DNA from: 67-14 sp020438345
Lineage (GTDB): Bacteria; Actinomycetota; Thermoleophilia; Solirubrobacterales; 70-9
Direction of reading: 5' to 3'
Length of the DNA: 64,000 nucleotides
Assembly: GCA_937872475.1 (NCBI GenBank)
Contig: CALMSY010000015.1
Coordinates: 9,705 to 73,704, forward strand
The notes under the pieces: generated by a model
Database searches by the model: none
Told to the model about the DNA's origin: nothing
The model's input: only the letters and a program-made list of their open reading frames with translations
Position numbers and translations under genes: made by a program
Shown here: piece by piece, positions 11,903 through 21,199 of the stretch
How positions within the stretch are numbered: position 1 is the first letter of the stretch
How the letters are laid out: each line of letters begins with the position of its first letter

Positions 11903-14900
11903 ATGACAGACCCACGGATAACCCTCTGTGGCCGGTTGACAGTTGCCTGGGACGGCGAGGAGCTTGGTGAATCCCTGCCTGGGCGCCAGGGTCGGCTGCT
12001 CTTCGCCTATCTCGCCCTGAACCGGTCACGTCCCGTCCGCAGGGACGAGCTGGTTGAAGCACTCTGGGCAGATGAAGGCCTGCCCAGCGGTGGCGAATCA
12101 CTGCTTGCACCGCCGCTTTCCCGGCTTCGCAAAGCCCTCGGGCCGGGCCGGCTGGAAGGCCGGTCGGAGCTTTCGCTGACTCTGGGTGACGATGCCTGGA
12201 TCGATTGGGATGCCGCCCACACCGGCATCGAAGGGGCCCGCAGATCCGAAGACGCAGGTGAACACCGTGAAGCTTTCGAGACGGCCACAGAAGCCGAGAG
12301 GATCCTCTCCGGCGGACTTCTGCCCGGACTAGAGGCTGGCTGGATCGACGAGTACCGAAATGAACTCGACGACCTGCGGCTCCAGGCACTTGAATTGATC
12401 GCAAGGTCCGGCAGCCAGCTCGGCGAAGCGGAACGGGCTCGCGGAGAGAGAGCCGCCCGAGTGGCAGTAGACGCCGCCCCGTTCCGGGAATCAGCCCGTA
12501 CCGCGCTGATCGGGGTCATGGAGGCCCAGGGCAACGTCGCCGAAGCGCTGAGGGCCTACGAGGAATTCCGGCTTCTGCTCAGAGACGAACTCGGGACCTT
12601 TCCGGCTCCCGAGCTGAATGCGGTGCACGACCGTCTGCTGAAAGCACATGAGGGCGAGCCTCCGGCGCCTGTGTTGTTGGAACCGGCGAACGATTCCGCA
12701 CCCACCAGCCTGAAGCCGTCGGCTCGCATCGCCACTCCACAGGAGATCAGCCGCCTGATCGACCCGAGGATCGATGAGATCACCCTGGTAGGCCGGGAGG
12801 GAATCCTCGGACAGCTGAACACGGAGCTGGACCTTGCCGTCGCCGGAGATCTGCGTATTGCCCTGCTGGCCGGCGAAGGTGGAATCGGCAAGACCCGGCT
12901 TGCCGCCGAACTGGCGGCAAGCCGGGATGACATCACCGTGCTCTACGGCCGCTCCGAACCTGAAGAGATTCGGCCTTTCCGGATCTGGTCCGGGCTGCTG
13001 CGCTCGGCGATGCGGCAGGCCGGTGACATCCCTCCGGCTGAGATTGTGGGCGGTGACGGCCCGACTCTGGCCCGGATCCTTCCGGAGCTGGTCCGGAGCA
13101 TGGAACTTCCGCCGCCAGGCCCTGCCGGCGACCTCGAATCGGAACGGCAGGCACTTTTCGGAGCGGTGATGAGGATGATCGGCCGTCTCACCGCCCGTCG
13201 ACCGATGCTGATCGTGCTGGATGATCTCCACTGGGCGGATCGCTCGACCCTGATGCTGCTGGCCAGCCTGGCCGGAGACAACCCACCCGGCGGTGTACTT
13301 GCACTCGGCCTGTACCGGGACACCGAACTCCCGTCAGACAGCCGGCTCCCGGACACCTTGACCAATCTGCAGCGGCGGCTGCCAACGCTGAAACTCCAGG
13401 TCGATGCGCTCGGCCGTGACGACGTCGGAGAGCTGATCGGCGACCGTCTCGACACAGGCCTGGCCGGGTCGTTCCACGACCAGACCGGCGGCAATCCCTT
13501 CCTGGTCGAGCAGCTGGTCAGGCACCTTGAAGAAAATGGCCTGAGTGACCCTGGCGATGCGCCGGCCGAGGTGCGCCAGATCATCTCCCAGCGTGTCAAT
13601 CACCTTCCGGAGGGCGGCCCCGACCTGCTCAGGAGAGCTTCTTTGATCGGACGCGACTTCGACCTTCGGGTCCTGATGGCAACCACCAGCAGAGATGAAG
13701 ACACGGTGATAGACCTGCTCGACTCGGCCGTCGCTGCCGGTCTGCTGGACGAATCACCGACCGTGCCCGGCCGCTACTCATTCGTTCACGCGCTACTCCG
13801 CAGCACCCTCGATGAAGAACTCGGGCTGACCCGCAAGGCAATGATCCACCGGGACATCGGCGAGGCGCTAGAAAGGCAGACCAGCAGCAGGCCGGAACGG
13901 CGGGTTGGCGAAAAAGCATGGCACTTCGCTCAAGCCGGCCCGACGGAAGCCGACCGGGCGGTCCATTGGGCGACAGAAGCCGCCGGACAGGCGGAAGGCA
14001 GACTCGCCTACGACGAAGCAGTTGATTTCTACTCGGCTGCGATCGCGGCAGCGCGGGCCGACGAACCGGTTGATCAGGGCCAGCTGGCAAAGCTGCTGTT
14101 GAGCCAGGCCCAGGCGAATTGGAAGAACGGCTCGCTACAGACAGCGGGCGACACTTTCCTCGAAGCCGCCCGGGCAGCCCGTGAATCCGGTCTGCCGGAA
14201 CTGGCCGCACAGGCTGCGATCGGCAGTCGCTGGGGCGGCTGGGACGCCTTCGATGCCGACCTGACCGAACAACTGACTCTGATGCGGCAGGCCCTCGAAA
14301 GCCTGCCACCCGTCGACAGTCCGCTGCGGGCAGAACTGATGGCGATGCTGGGCCACGGCCTCTATTACGGCAGCGGCCAAACCGACGAAGCCAGAGAGCT
14401 CGCTGACCTGGCCACCGAAATGATCAGCCGTTGCGATGACGACGAGGCAGAGTTCTCGGTGATTCTGGCCACGGCATACCGCCGCTGGGAGCCGAACAAC
14501 CTGGCCCAGCGGCTGTCGGCGTCTCAGCGGATGCTCGAGCTGGCCGAGGGAATTGATGACCACGAGCTGATCGGGCAAGCCCTGGTCACCCGATCACTTT
14601 CCCTGCTCAACCTGGGTCGTGGAGCCGAGGCCGAGGCAGACCGCAGCCGCCACTACGCGATGAGCCAGACCCTGCCTCAGATCCGCGTCATCTCGAAGTC
14701 GATGCGTGCTGCCAACTGGTTCCTGACCGGTGACTGGCAGGACGGCGAGGATCTTGCCCGTGAACTCCAGGAGGAAGGCATGCCTCGAGGAGCGTCCCTG
14801 CTGCTTGAAGATGCGCTCCGGTTCATGGTCCGGGCGCAGCAGGGCGGGCTGGCCGAGCACCTGGGACGACTGGAACTTTTCGAAGCCGGCGCCAAGGGAT

Positions 14901-15439
14901 GGGAGATGTGGCCGACCTGGCGAATGGGGTTGCTGCTGGCAAAAGCCCAGGCGGGACAGATTGACGAAGTCAGAGCGGCAATCCAGGAAAACGGTTACGA
15001 CGGCCTGGATGACTCGAAGGACGTCAACAACACGTTGCTGCCGTTCTGTGCGGTTGGCAATCTGCTCGTCGGGGAGCTCGACGACGCGGCCGGGGCCGCC
15101 AAGCTGATCGAACTGCTTGAGGCGTACAGTGGCGAGTGGATCATGATCGGCCGAATCGGGTCTTCGCTAGGCCCGGTTGATATGCACCTGGGTGAACTCC
15201 ACCTGCTGGTCGGCGAATTCCGCAAGGCCGCCACAGCGCTGGAACGCTCACTGATCACCTGCGAAGCAATGGACGCGATTCCATACCTGGCCCGAACCCG
15301 GCTCGCGCTGGCTTCAGCCCTCGAAAACCTCGGTGATCCGGATGGCCAGGAACGGCGGCTCCAGCTCCGGCACGATGGTGAAGAGGTAGCCCGGAGGCTC
15401 GACATGCAGGCGATACTCAAACGGCATCTGCCGACCTGA
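11903..15439 (+). CDS. BTAD/AfsR-type regulator with AAA ATPase and TPR region (copy 1)
   Basis: 1,178 residues. Order of domains: OmpR-like winged helix (about 1-95, DELVEALWADEGLPSGG), bacterial transcriptional activation domain (about 100-250, ending AYEEFRLLLRDELGTFPAPEL), an AAA/STAND ATPase (LVGRE near 290; Walker A AGEGGIGKTRL near 322; Walker B MLIVLDDLHWAD near 434; GGNPFLVEQLVR), then about 500 residues of TPR-like helices. Such SARP-AfsR/MalT-like ATPases oligomerise on binding ATP and a ligand and activate nearby promoters. Targets are unknown; the divergent FAD oxidase is the obvious candidate. It is followed after 41 nt by a second copy of the same architecture. Confidence 0.9.
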   Translation: MTDPRITLCGRLTVAWDGEELGESLPGRQGRLLFAYLALNRSRPVRRDELVEALWADEGLPSGGESLLAPPLSRLRKALGPGRLEGRSELSLTLGDDAWIDWDAAHTGIEGARRSEDAGEHREAFETATEAERILSGGLLPGLEAGWIDEYRNELDDLRLQALELIARSGSQLGEAERARGERAARVAVDAAPFRESARTALIGVMEAQGNVAEALRAYEEFRLLLRDELGTFPAPELNAVHDRLLKAHEGEPPAPVLLEPANDSAPTSLKPSARIATPQEISRLIDPRIDEITLVGREGILGQLNTELDLAVAGDLRIALLAGEGGIGKTRLAAELAASRDDITVLYGRSEPEEIRPFRIWSGLLRSAMRQAGDIPPAEIVGGDGPTLARILPELVRSMELPPPGPAGDLESERQALFGAVMRMIGRLTARRPMLIVLDDLHWADRSTLMLLASLAGDNPPGGVLALGLYRDTELPSDSRLPDTLTNLQRRLPTLKLQVDALGRDDVGELIGDRLDTGLAGSFHDQTGGNPFLVEQLVRHLEENGLSDPGDAPAEVRQIISQRVNHLPEGGPDLLRRASLIGRDFDLRVLMATTSRDEDTVIDLLDSAVAAGLLDESPTVPGRYSFVHALLRSTLDEELGLTRKAMIHRDIGEALERQTSSRPERRVGEKAWHFAQAGPTEADRAVHWATEAAGQAEGRLAYDEAVDFYSAAIAAARADEPVDQGQLAKLLLSQAQANWKNGSLQTAGDTFLEAARAARESGLPELAAQAAIGSRWGGWDAFDADLTEQLTLMRQALESLPPVDSPLRAELMAMLGHGLYYGSGQTDEARELADLATEMISRCDDDEAEFSVILATAYRRWEPNNLAQRLSASQRMLELAEGIDDHELIGQALVTRSLSLLNLGRGAEAEADRSRHYAMSQTLPQIRVISKSMRAANWFLTGDWQDGEDLARELQEEGMPRGASLLLEDALRFMVRAQQGGLAEHLGRLELFEAGAKGWEMWPTWRMGLLLAKAQAGQIDEVRAAIQENGYDGLDDSKDVNNTLLPFCAVGNLLVGELDDAAGAAKLIELLEAYSGEWIMIGRIGSSLGPVDMHLGELHLLVGEFRKAATALERSLITCEAMDAIPYLARTRLALASALENLGDPDGQERRLQLRHDGEEVARRLDMQAILKRHLPT
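12885..12939 (+). repeat. 55-nt block identical to 16460-16514, with internal 14-bp hairpin
   Basis: Every base from 12885 to 12939 is identical to 16460-16514 in the tandem paralog. Inside it CCCGGCTTGCCGCC (12894-12907) and GGCGGCAAGCCGGG (12913-12926) form a perfect 14-bp stem with loop GAACT. It encodes the end of Walker A and TRLAAELAASRD. Confidence 0.85.
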
Positions 15440-15480
15440 GGTCAGCCGCGCCGAAGTTCCCACTTGGATAATTTTCTCCG

Positions 15481-18400
15481 GTGGCGAATCCCGAAATAAC
15501 TGTTTGTGGCAGGCTCACAGTGGCATGGGACGGCAAGCAACTGGAAGCGGCGCTTCCGGGTCGTCAGGGTCGACTCATATTTGCCTATCTGGTCCTGAAC
15601 AGATCCCGTCAGGTCCGGCGGGACGAGCTGGTTGAAGCGCTCTGGGCCGATGAAGGTTTGCCTAGCGGCGGGGAATCGCTGCTCGCCCCTCCCCTCTCAC
15701 GGCTTCGCAAGGCCCTGGGCCCCGGCCATCTCGATGGTCGCTCGGAGCTGATGCTGAATCTCGGAGACGATTTCCAGATCGACTACGAACTGGCCCAGCA
15801 AAAACTGGCCGCAGCCCAGGAGGTCGCAGGCAGCGCCGAAGCCACAACGGAGTCCCTTGCGGGAGCCTGGGGAGACGCACAGTTGGCGGCCGGAATATTT
15901 GAAGGTGGCCTGTTGCCTGGCCTCGAAGCCCGCTGGATCGAGGAACACCGGAGCCATTTCGAAGAACTGCGGCTCAAGTCGCTTGAAACCGTGGCCCGGG
16001 TCGGAACCCGGCTCGGCCCTACCGAGCAGGCCCGGGCCGAGAGCGCAGCACGAAGCGCAGTGGAAGCGTCACCGTTTCGTGAATCGGCCCGTGCCGCTCT
16101 GATCGAAGCGTTGGAAGCCCAGGGAAACGCTGCCGAGGCACTACGTGCCTATGAGGACCTGCGGGTTCTGCTGAGGGAAGAACTCGGGACATTCCCCTCC
16201 CCCGAACTGAACGCGATTCACGAGCGGCTGCTCGGTGCCCATGAAAAGTCCGGATCAAACGGGAAGCCGGACCCGCCGGCCCCCGCCACAACCGTCCGGA
16301 TAGCCGCCACTCCAAAGTCGATCGGTTTGGAAATAGACCCCAGGATTGATGGCCGTGATCTGGTCGGCAGGGAAAGGACCCTCAAACGGCTGCGAAGCGA
16401 ATTGGATCTGACCGTCGCCGGTGAGCTTCGGATCGCCCTGCTTGCGGGGGAAGGCGGGGTCGGCAAGACCCGGCTTGCCGCCGAACTGGCGGCAAGCCGG
16501 GATGACATCACCGTCCTTTACGGGCGTGCCGAACCAGACGAAGTGCGTCCTTTCAGCATCTGGTCGGGGCTGCTGCGCTCAGCGATGAGGCAGGCCGGTG
16601 ACATCGACCCTGACCAGATCGTGGGCGGCGACGGCCCCACCCTGGCCCGTGTGTTGCCTGAACTGGCCAGACGCCTGAATCTGCCGGCTCCCGGCCCGAC
16701 GTCAGACCTGGAATCCGAACGGCAGGCACTGTTCGGTGCTGTACTCCGGATGATCGGCCGGTTCTCGGCCCGGCATCCGATGCTGATCATCCTCGACGAC
16801 CTGCATTGGGCCGACCGATCCACCTTGAGGCTCCTCTCCAGCCTGGCGGGGGACAACCCGCCGCAGGGAATCCTCGCGCTCGGCATCTACCGTGACACGG
16901 AGCTGACTTCCGACAGCCAGCTGCCGGAAACGCTTAGCCAGCTTCAGCGCCGCCTGCCTACCACCCGGCTCCAGGTGGAAGCTCTGGACGACGATGAAGT
17001 CAGGAACCTGATCTCCGGACGTCTCGACGAGAGCCTTGCCCCGCTGATTCGGGATCAAACCGGCGGCAATCCGTTCTTCATCGAGCAACTGGTCCGGAAC
17101 CTGGAGGAATCCGGCGAGCAGCGTCCATCCTCGGTTCCGCCGGAGATCCGCGAAATCATTACCCAGCGAGTGGCCCGCTTGCCCGAAGGTGGACTTGAAC
17201 TACTCGGAAGGGCAGCCCTGATCGGCCGCGATTTCGATCTGGCGATTCTCGAACGGACCACCAACGATGATGAAGACCGGATCATCGCTTTGCTTGATTC
17301 GGCTGTTGCCGCCGGGTTGCTTGATGAATCCGGCTCGACGCCTGGACGTTATGCCTTTGTCCATGCGCTGGTCCGGAGCTCACTCGGGGACAGTTTCAGC
17401 CTGACCCGCCGTGCTGCGATTCACCGCCGGATAGGTGAAGCAATCGAACACCGCAACCAGAGCCGTTTCGGCCATCAAAGCGACCGGGACCTGCCGACCC
17501 TGGCCTGGCATTTCACCAATGCCGGGCCTTCGGAAGCGGACCGGGCGATCAACTACGCAACGCTCGCAGCCAGGCAGGCCGAGGACCGGCTCGCCTATGA
17601 CGAAGCGGTGGGCTTTTACGACGGTGCCATAGCTGCCTGCCGGGCCGACGAGCCGGTCGACAACGGACTCCTGGCAGAGCTGCTGCTCAGCCGGGCCGAA
17701 GCCGAGTGGCGAATGGGACGTCTGCCTCAGTCCGCATTGACCTTTCTCGAAGCGACCGAGGCGGCCCGGGATTCCGGCCTGCCGGATCTTTTCGCCAGGG
17801 CCGCGAACGGGGTCAGCTGGGGCAGCTGGGAGACATTCGATTCGGTCCGCCAGACGCCAATCTCACTGCTTGAAGAAGCGCTGGACATGCTCGGGCCGGA
17901 TGACAATCCGCTGCGGGCTGCCGCCCTGGCCAACCTCGCCCACCTGACCTACTTCAACGGGGATTCCTCGAAGCGGGCGATAGAGATGACCGACGAGGCG
18001 TTCGCGATGGCCGGGCGCCTCGATGACGCGACCCTTTTTACAGTCCTGACCGCATCCCACTTCTACCTGCTGGAACGCTGCGAGCCCGAATTCCGCCTCG
18101 AAGTCGCAGACCGGGCAGTCGCAATCGCTGAAGAATCGGCAGACCGGGAAGACCTGGCAGAAGCCCTGGCGCTCCGGGCGGTGATGCTTGTCAATGCGGG
18201 CAAGGGAGCTGAGGCAGCAGCCGATGTCGCCCGGCACGGCGCTCTGAGCACCACCCTCCCCCAGGTCCGGAACACCAATTACTCACTCCAGGCGGTTCAG
18301 TGCTTCCTCCACGGGAGATGGGATGAAGGCGAGCGTCTCACGCGTGAATGCCTGGCCCTCGAAGACGTTCCGCCATCAGCCCGGATCGCGATAACCGACG

Positions 18401-19020
18401 CCATGCACTACATGTACCTGGCCCATCGGGGGAGGCTCGGCGAGGCGATCGACATCCTCGAACTCGAGGCCGCAATTTCAGCTGAGTGGGATACCTGGCC
18501 GGCCTGGGAAGTCGGAGTCGCCTACGGCTACTGGCAAGCCGGGGACCAAAGCAAGGCGAAGGAACTTCTGGACGAGATCGACTACGTAAACCTCGAGTCG
18601 GTAGCCCAGATGGAACTGCTCCGACCTGTCTTCTGCGGTGTCGCGACGATGCTGGCGGCCGAGATGGACGACGAAGCCGGAGCCCGTCGCCTGACCGACC
18701 TGATGGAGGAAATGGAGGATCTCTGGACGATCTTCGGCCCGGGCGCAGCGACTTTCGGGCCGGTCCCTCTGCTCAAGGGTGAGATGTATCTGATCCAGCG
18801 GCGTGATCGCGAGGCAGCCACGGCCCTCGAGAATGCCGTCATCACCTGCCAGGAAATGAACGCGGGCCCGTTCCTTGCCAGGGCAAGACTGGGACTCGCC
18901 GAGGCCCTGACCCGGATCGGCAATCCCGACGGACCGGAGCGGACCGCGGAGATCAAGGAAGCTGGACTGGCTGCCGCAAGGGAGCTGAAAATGGTCCCGT
19001 TACTCACCCGGTACGAATAG
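15481..19020 (+). CDS. BTAD/AfsR-type regulator with AAA ATPase and TPR region (copy 2)
   Basis: 1,179 residues, GTG start. It is collinear with the preceding gene over its entire length: same winged helix (DELVEALWADEGLPSGGESLLAPPLSRL is shared in shorter pieces), BTAD, Walker A AGEGGVGKTRL near 321, Walker B MLIILDDLHWAD near 434, GGNPFFIEQLVR, and a TPR tail. The pair arose by tandem duplication; the N-terminal and ATPase parts are much more alike than the TPR sensor region, which suggests divergence in ligand specificity. GATAAT lies eight bases before the GTG and no ribosome-binding site is seen, so it may have its own promoter and a leaderless transcript. Confidence 0.9.
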   Translation: MANPEITVCGRLTVAWDGKQLEAALPGRQGRLIFAYLVLNRSRQVRRDELVEALWADEGLPSGGESLLAPPLSRLRKALGPGHLDGRSELMLNLGDDFQIDYELAQQKLAAAQEVAGSAEATTESLAGAWGDAQLAAGIFEGGLLPGLEARWIEEHRSHFEELRLKSLETVARVGTRLGPTEQARAESAARSAVEASPFRESARAALIEALEAQGNAAEALRAYEDLRVLLREELGTFPSPELNAIHERLLGAHEKSGSNGKPDPPAPATTVRIAATPKSIGLEIDPRIDGRDLVGRERTLKRLRSELDLTVAGELRIALLAGEGGVGKTRLAAELAASRDDITVLYGRAEPDEVRPFSIWSGLLRSAMRQAGDIDPDQIVGGDGPTLARVLPELARRLNLPAPGPTSDLESERQALFGAVLRMIGRFSARHPMLIILDDLHWADRSTLRLLSSLAGDNPPQGILALGIYRDTELTSDSQLPETLSQLQRRLPTTRLQVEALDDDEVRNLISGRLDESLAPLIRDQTGGNPFFIEQLVRNLEESGEQRPSSVPPEIREIITQRVARLPEGGLELLGRAALIGRDFDLAILERTTNDDEDRIIALLDSAVAAGLLDESGSTPGRYAFVHALVRSSLGDSFSLTRRAAIHRRIGEAIEHRNQSRFGHQSDRDLPTLAWHFTNAGPSEADRAINYATLAARQAEDRLAYDEAVGFYDGAIAACRADEPVDNGLLAELLLSRAEAEWRMGRLPQSALTFLEATEAARDSGLPDLFARAANGVSWGSWETFDSVRQTPISLLEEALDMLGPDDNPLRAAALANLAHLTYFNGDSSKRAIEMTDEAFAMAGRLDDATLFTVLTASHFYLLERCEPEFRLEVADRAVAIAEESADREDLAEALALRAVMLVNAGKGAEAAADVARHGALSTTLPQVRNTNYSLQAVQCFLHGRWDEGERLTRECLALEDVPPSARIAITDAMHYMYLAHRGRLGEAIDILELEAAISAEWDTWPAWEVGVAYGYWQAGDQSKAKELLDEIDYVNLESVAQMELLRPVFCGVATMLAAEMDDEAGARRLTDLMEEMEDLWTIFGPGAATFGPVPLLKGEMYLIQRRDREAATALENAVITCQEMNAGPFLARARLGLAEALTRIGNPDGPERTAEIKEAGLAAARELKMVPLLTRYE
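16460..16514 (+). repeat. 55-nt block identical to 12885-12939
   Basis: Second copy of the identical block, with the same 14-bp stem (16469-16482 and 16488-16501). Flanking bases diverge at once on both sides, including at wobble positions. Confidence 0.85.
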
Positions 19021-19138
19021 CCACAAGCCAGAGCCGGTCAACCCGGCCACTATTTCACTGGGCCCGCCCGTCGAGTCCCGGGCTTGTGTAACTGACGGAT
19101 TCCTTTGACAGGTCGTTGAGACCCGACCAGCCTGCTTC

Positions 19139-19849
19139 CTAGTGCAGCCCGGGACCGGAGCGCTGCCACTCAACCTGGCCCCTGCCTTCGGCTTCCGAGC
19201 GACCCTCGACGTCATCCCAGGAATGGAGCATCTGCTTGAGCCGGGTCACACCCTCCGGGTCATGGGCAGCAATCCTGCCGGCCAGCTCAAGCGCGGTATT
19301 TTCAGTTGCGGCGCCGGGAGCGACCTGGCTGACAAGTCCCATCCGGAGGGCTTCGTCGACCTTGACCGTGTTTGAGGAGAGCAGCAGGTACTTCGCGTGG
19401 CCCAGACCACAGAGGGTGACCAGACGGGCCGGACCGACGGGAACCCCCAGTGCTGCCCCGGGGAACCGCATCTGAAGGTTCGAACCACCGATCCGGATAT
19501 CGCATGCGACAGCGATCTCGGCGCCGCCACCAACCGTGTAGCCGTGGCAGGCAGCGACCGTCGGCTTTGGGAACTGGACCACCGCGTCATAGACGTCGGC
19601 GAAGAGCTGCATCTTGTTGACCTTCGCGTCGGCGTCGATGTCTTCCTTTATGTCGGCGCCGGCCGAAAACGCCATGTAATCGGTGGAAGAAAACACCAGC
19701 GCCCGAACGTTGTCGTCGGCCTTCGCATCCGAAATGTGCCCGAGCAGTTCAACCAGCATTTCCGTGTTGATCGCGTTCATCGCCGTGGGACGATCAAGCT
19801 GTATCAGGGCAACGCCCCGGTCATCGACTTCGTATTTGGTCAGGCTCAC
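19139..19849 (-). CDS. Enoyl-CoA hydratase/isomerase (crotonase) family protein
   Basis: 236 residues from the GTG at 19847-19849, chosen because GAGGT sits five bases upstream and the protein then begins MSLTKYEVDDRGVALIQLDRP as the family does. The oxyanion-hole motif FSAGADIKE (61-69) and GYTVGGGAEIAVACD (103-117) are present. The position of the second catalytic Glu of true hydratases (PE-x-x-x-G) reads FPGAALGVPVG, so that Glu is absent; the enzyme may be an isomerase, hydrolase or other crotonase. It follows pth by 16 nt. Confidence 0.82.
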   Translation of the reverse strand: MSLTKYEVDDRGVALIQLDRPTAMNAINTEMLVELLGHISDAKADDNVRALVFSSTDYMAFSAGADIKEDIDADAKVNKMQLFADVYDAVVQFPKPTVAACHGYTVGGGAEIAVACDIRIGGSNLQMRFPGAALGVPVGPARLVTLCGLGHAKYLLLSSNTVKVDEALRMGLVSQVAPGAATENTALELAGRIAAHDPEGVTRLKQMLHSWDDVEGRSEAEGRGQVEWQRSGPGLH

Positions 19850-19865
19850 GTTACCTCGGTTCGTT

Positions 19866-20474
19866 TCAGTTCTCGCCGGTCTCACCGGCTGCGATTCTCT
19901 CGACAAGTCTCTCTGTCTCCCGGGCTGCATCGTCGATCAGACCCTCGACGAGCTCGTTGCTCTCCGAGAACTTTCCCAGCACGTAGCCGGCAACACGTTC
20001 GGGGTCAGTTGAATCCGGCCGGTCAACTCCGATCCGGACCCTCCAGAAGTCGGCGCTTCCGAACCCTCCCTTCAGGCTCTTCACCCCGTTGTGGCCTGCT
20101 GCACCACCACCCATCCGGGTGCGGATCTCACCAAACGGCAGGTCGATCTCGTCGTAGACGGCGATCACCCGCTCCAGAGGGATTTTCCTGGAACCTCGTG
20201 CCGGGCCGGCCGACTTGCCCGATTCGTTCATGAAAGTGAGGGGTGTCATCAGCACTACGCGGGGGCCGCCCGGACGGATCCGCCCTTCGGTGATCCGGGC
20301 GTTGTATTTCTCCTTCGCCCGCGGCAGGTCCCAACGCTCGGCCAGAAGCGCCGCAACCATGAAACCGGCGTTGTGGCGGCTGCGCTCATACTCCCGCCCG
20401 GGGTTTCCGAGCCCAACGATCAGGATCGGGCTGTCGGCCCCTTCGCCGGGGTCGCTACGGCGCAGGAACGACAG
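19866..20474 (-). CDS. pth: Peptidyl-tRNA hydrolase, apparently with a non-ATG start
   Basis: Cleaves peptidyl-tRNA released from stalled ribosomes. The family N-terminus ILIVGLGNPGREYERSRHNAG, with the key Asn and catalytic His, is encoded but no ATG, GTG or TTG precedes it: the first Met lies after RHNAGF and would give an inactive 164-residue protein. The reading frame is open right back to the TAG of the bL25 gene (20478-20480). A CTG at 20472-20474, six bases after GAGGAG, is the best start I can see (202 aa). ATC or a downstream CTG are alternatives. Other motifs LTFMNESGKS and GHNGVKS are intact. A base error or bL25 stop readthrough cannot be excluded. Confidence 0.88.
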   Translation of the reverse strand: MSFLRRSDPGEGADSPILIVGLGNPGREYERSRHNAGFMVAALLAERWDLPRAKEKYNARITEGRIRPGGPRVVLMTPLTFMNESGKSAGPARGSRKIPLERVIAVYDEIDLPFGEIRTRMGGGAAGHNGVKSLKGGFGSADFWRVRIGVDRPDSTDPERVAGYVLGKFSESNELVEGLIDDAARETERLVERIAAGETGEN

Positions 20475-20477
20475 GAC

Positions 20478-21161
20478 CTACTCCTCGTCGGAGGAGTCTT
20501 CGCCCGCGTCGCCCTCGGCAGCGTCGTCGCCTTCTTCGCCACCTTCGCCGACCACTTCGGGCTCGGCTTCGAGATCGTCCTCTGGCTCGGCTTCGACGCG
20601 CGGCGGTGAGAGCGTGACGATGGTGACTTCGGTGGGATCTTCGGCGATCAGCTCAACACCTTCGGGGGCAGTGAGGTCCTCGAGGGTCAATGTGTCGTTG
20701 ATCTCCAGTTCGGAGACATCGAGAGTCAACGAGTCTGGGATCTCCGTCGGCAGCGCCTCGACGGTGACTTCGCGGGTGACGTGCTCAAGTACGCCGCCCT
20801 GCTTGACACCCGGGCTGACGTCATCACCGGTCAGTTCAACCGTGACCTCAGCCTGAATCGCCTGGTTGAGATCGACCTGCTGGAGGTCAAGGTGCTGAAG
20901 GTCACCACGGACCGGATGATGCTGCTGCTCCTTGACGACGACCGGAATCGCATCCGATCCTTCAACCTGGAGATCGAACAGCGCATGGCCTTCACCCAGA
21001 ATGATCCGGGCGTCACGACTCTCGACCTGGAATGTGGTCGCTTCCTTGCCATCCGAGTAGACGACGCCGGGAACTTTGCCGTCACGACGCAGGCGACGGG
21101 AGATTCGGGTACCGAATTCGGAGCGGGTAGTGGCGGTAAGCGTTGCGCGTTCTGAAGACAT
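20478..21161 (-). CDS. rplY: Ribosomal protein bL25 (Ctc/TL5 type)
   Basis: 227 residues. The N-terminal bL25 domain (about 5-92: SEFGTRISRRLRRDGKVPGVVY, HHPVRGDLQHLDL) binds 5S rRNA; the C-terminal TL5/CTC domain follows, then a very acidic tail of about 40 residues rich in Glu/Asp. This is the long Ctc form of the general-stress type. The ATG at 21159-21161 gives the family start MSSERATL; upstream codons have no similarity. TATCCT lies ten bases upstream with no ribosome-binding site. The bL25-pth pair is a conserved operon in many bacteria. Confidence 0.92.
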   Translation of the reverse strand: MSSERATLTATTRSEFGTRISRRLRRDGKVPGVVYSDGKEATTFQVESRDARIILGEGHALFDLQVEGSDAIPVVVKEQQHHPVRGDLQHLDLQQVDLNQAIQAEVTVELTGDDVSPGVKQGGVLEHVTREVTVEALPTEIPDSLTLDVSELEINDTLTLEDLTAPEGVELIAEDPTEVTIVTLSPPRVEAEPEDDLEAEPEVVGEGGEEGDDAAEGDAGEDSSDEE

Positions 21162-21199
21162 TGGACAGAACAGGATAGGGAAAGACGTACGCTTGAGGC

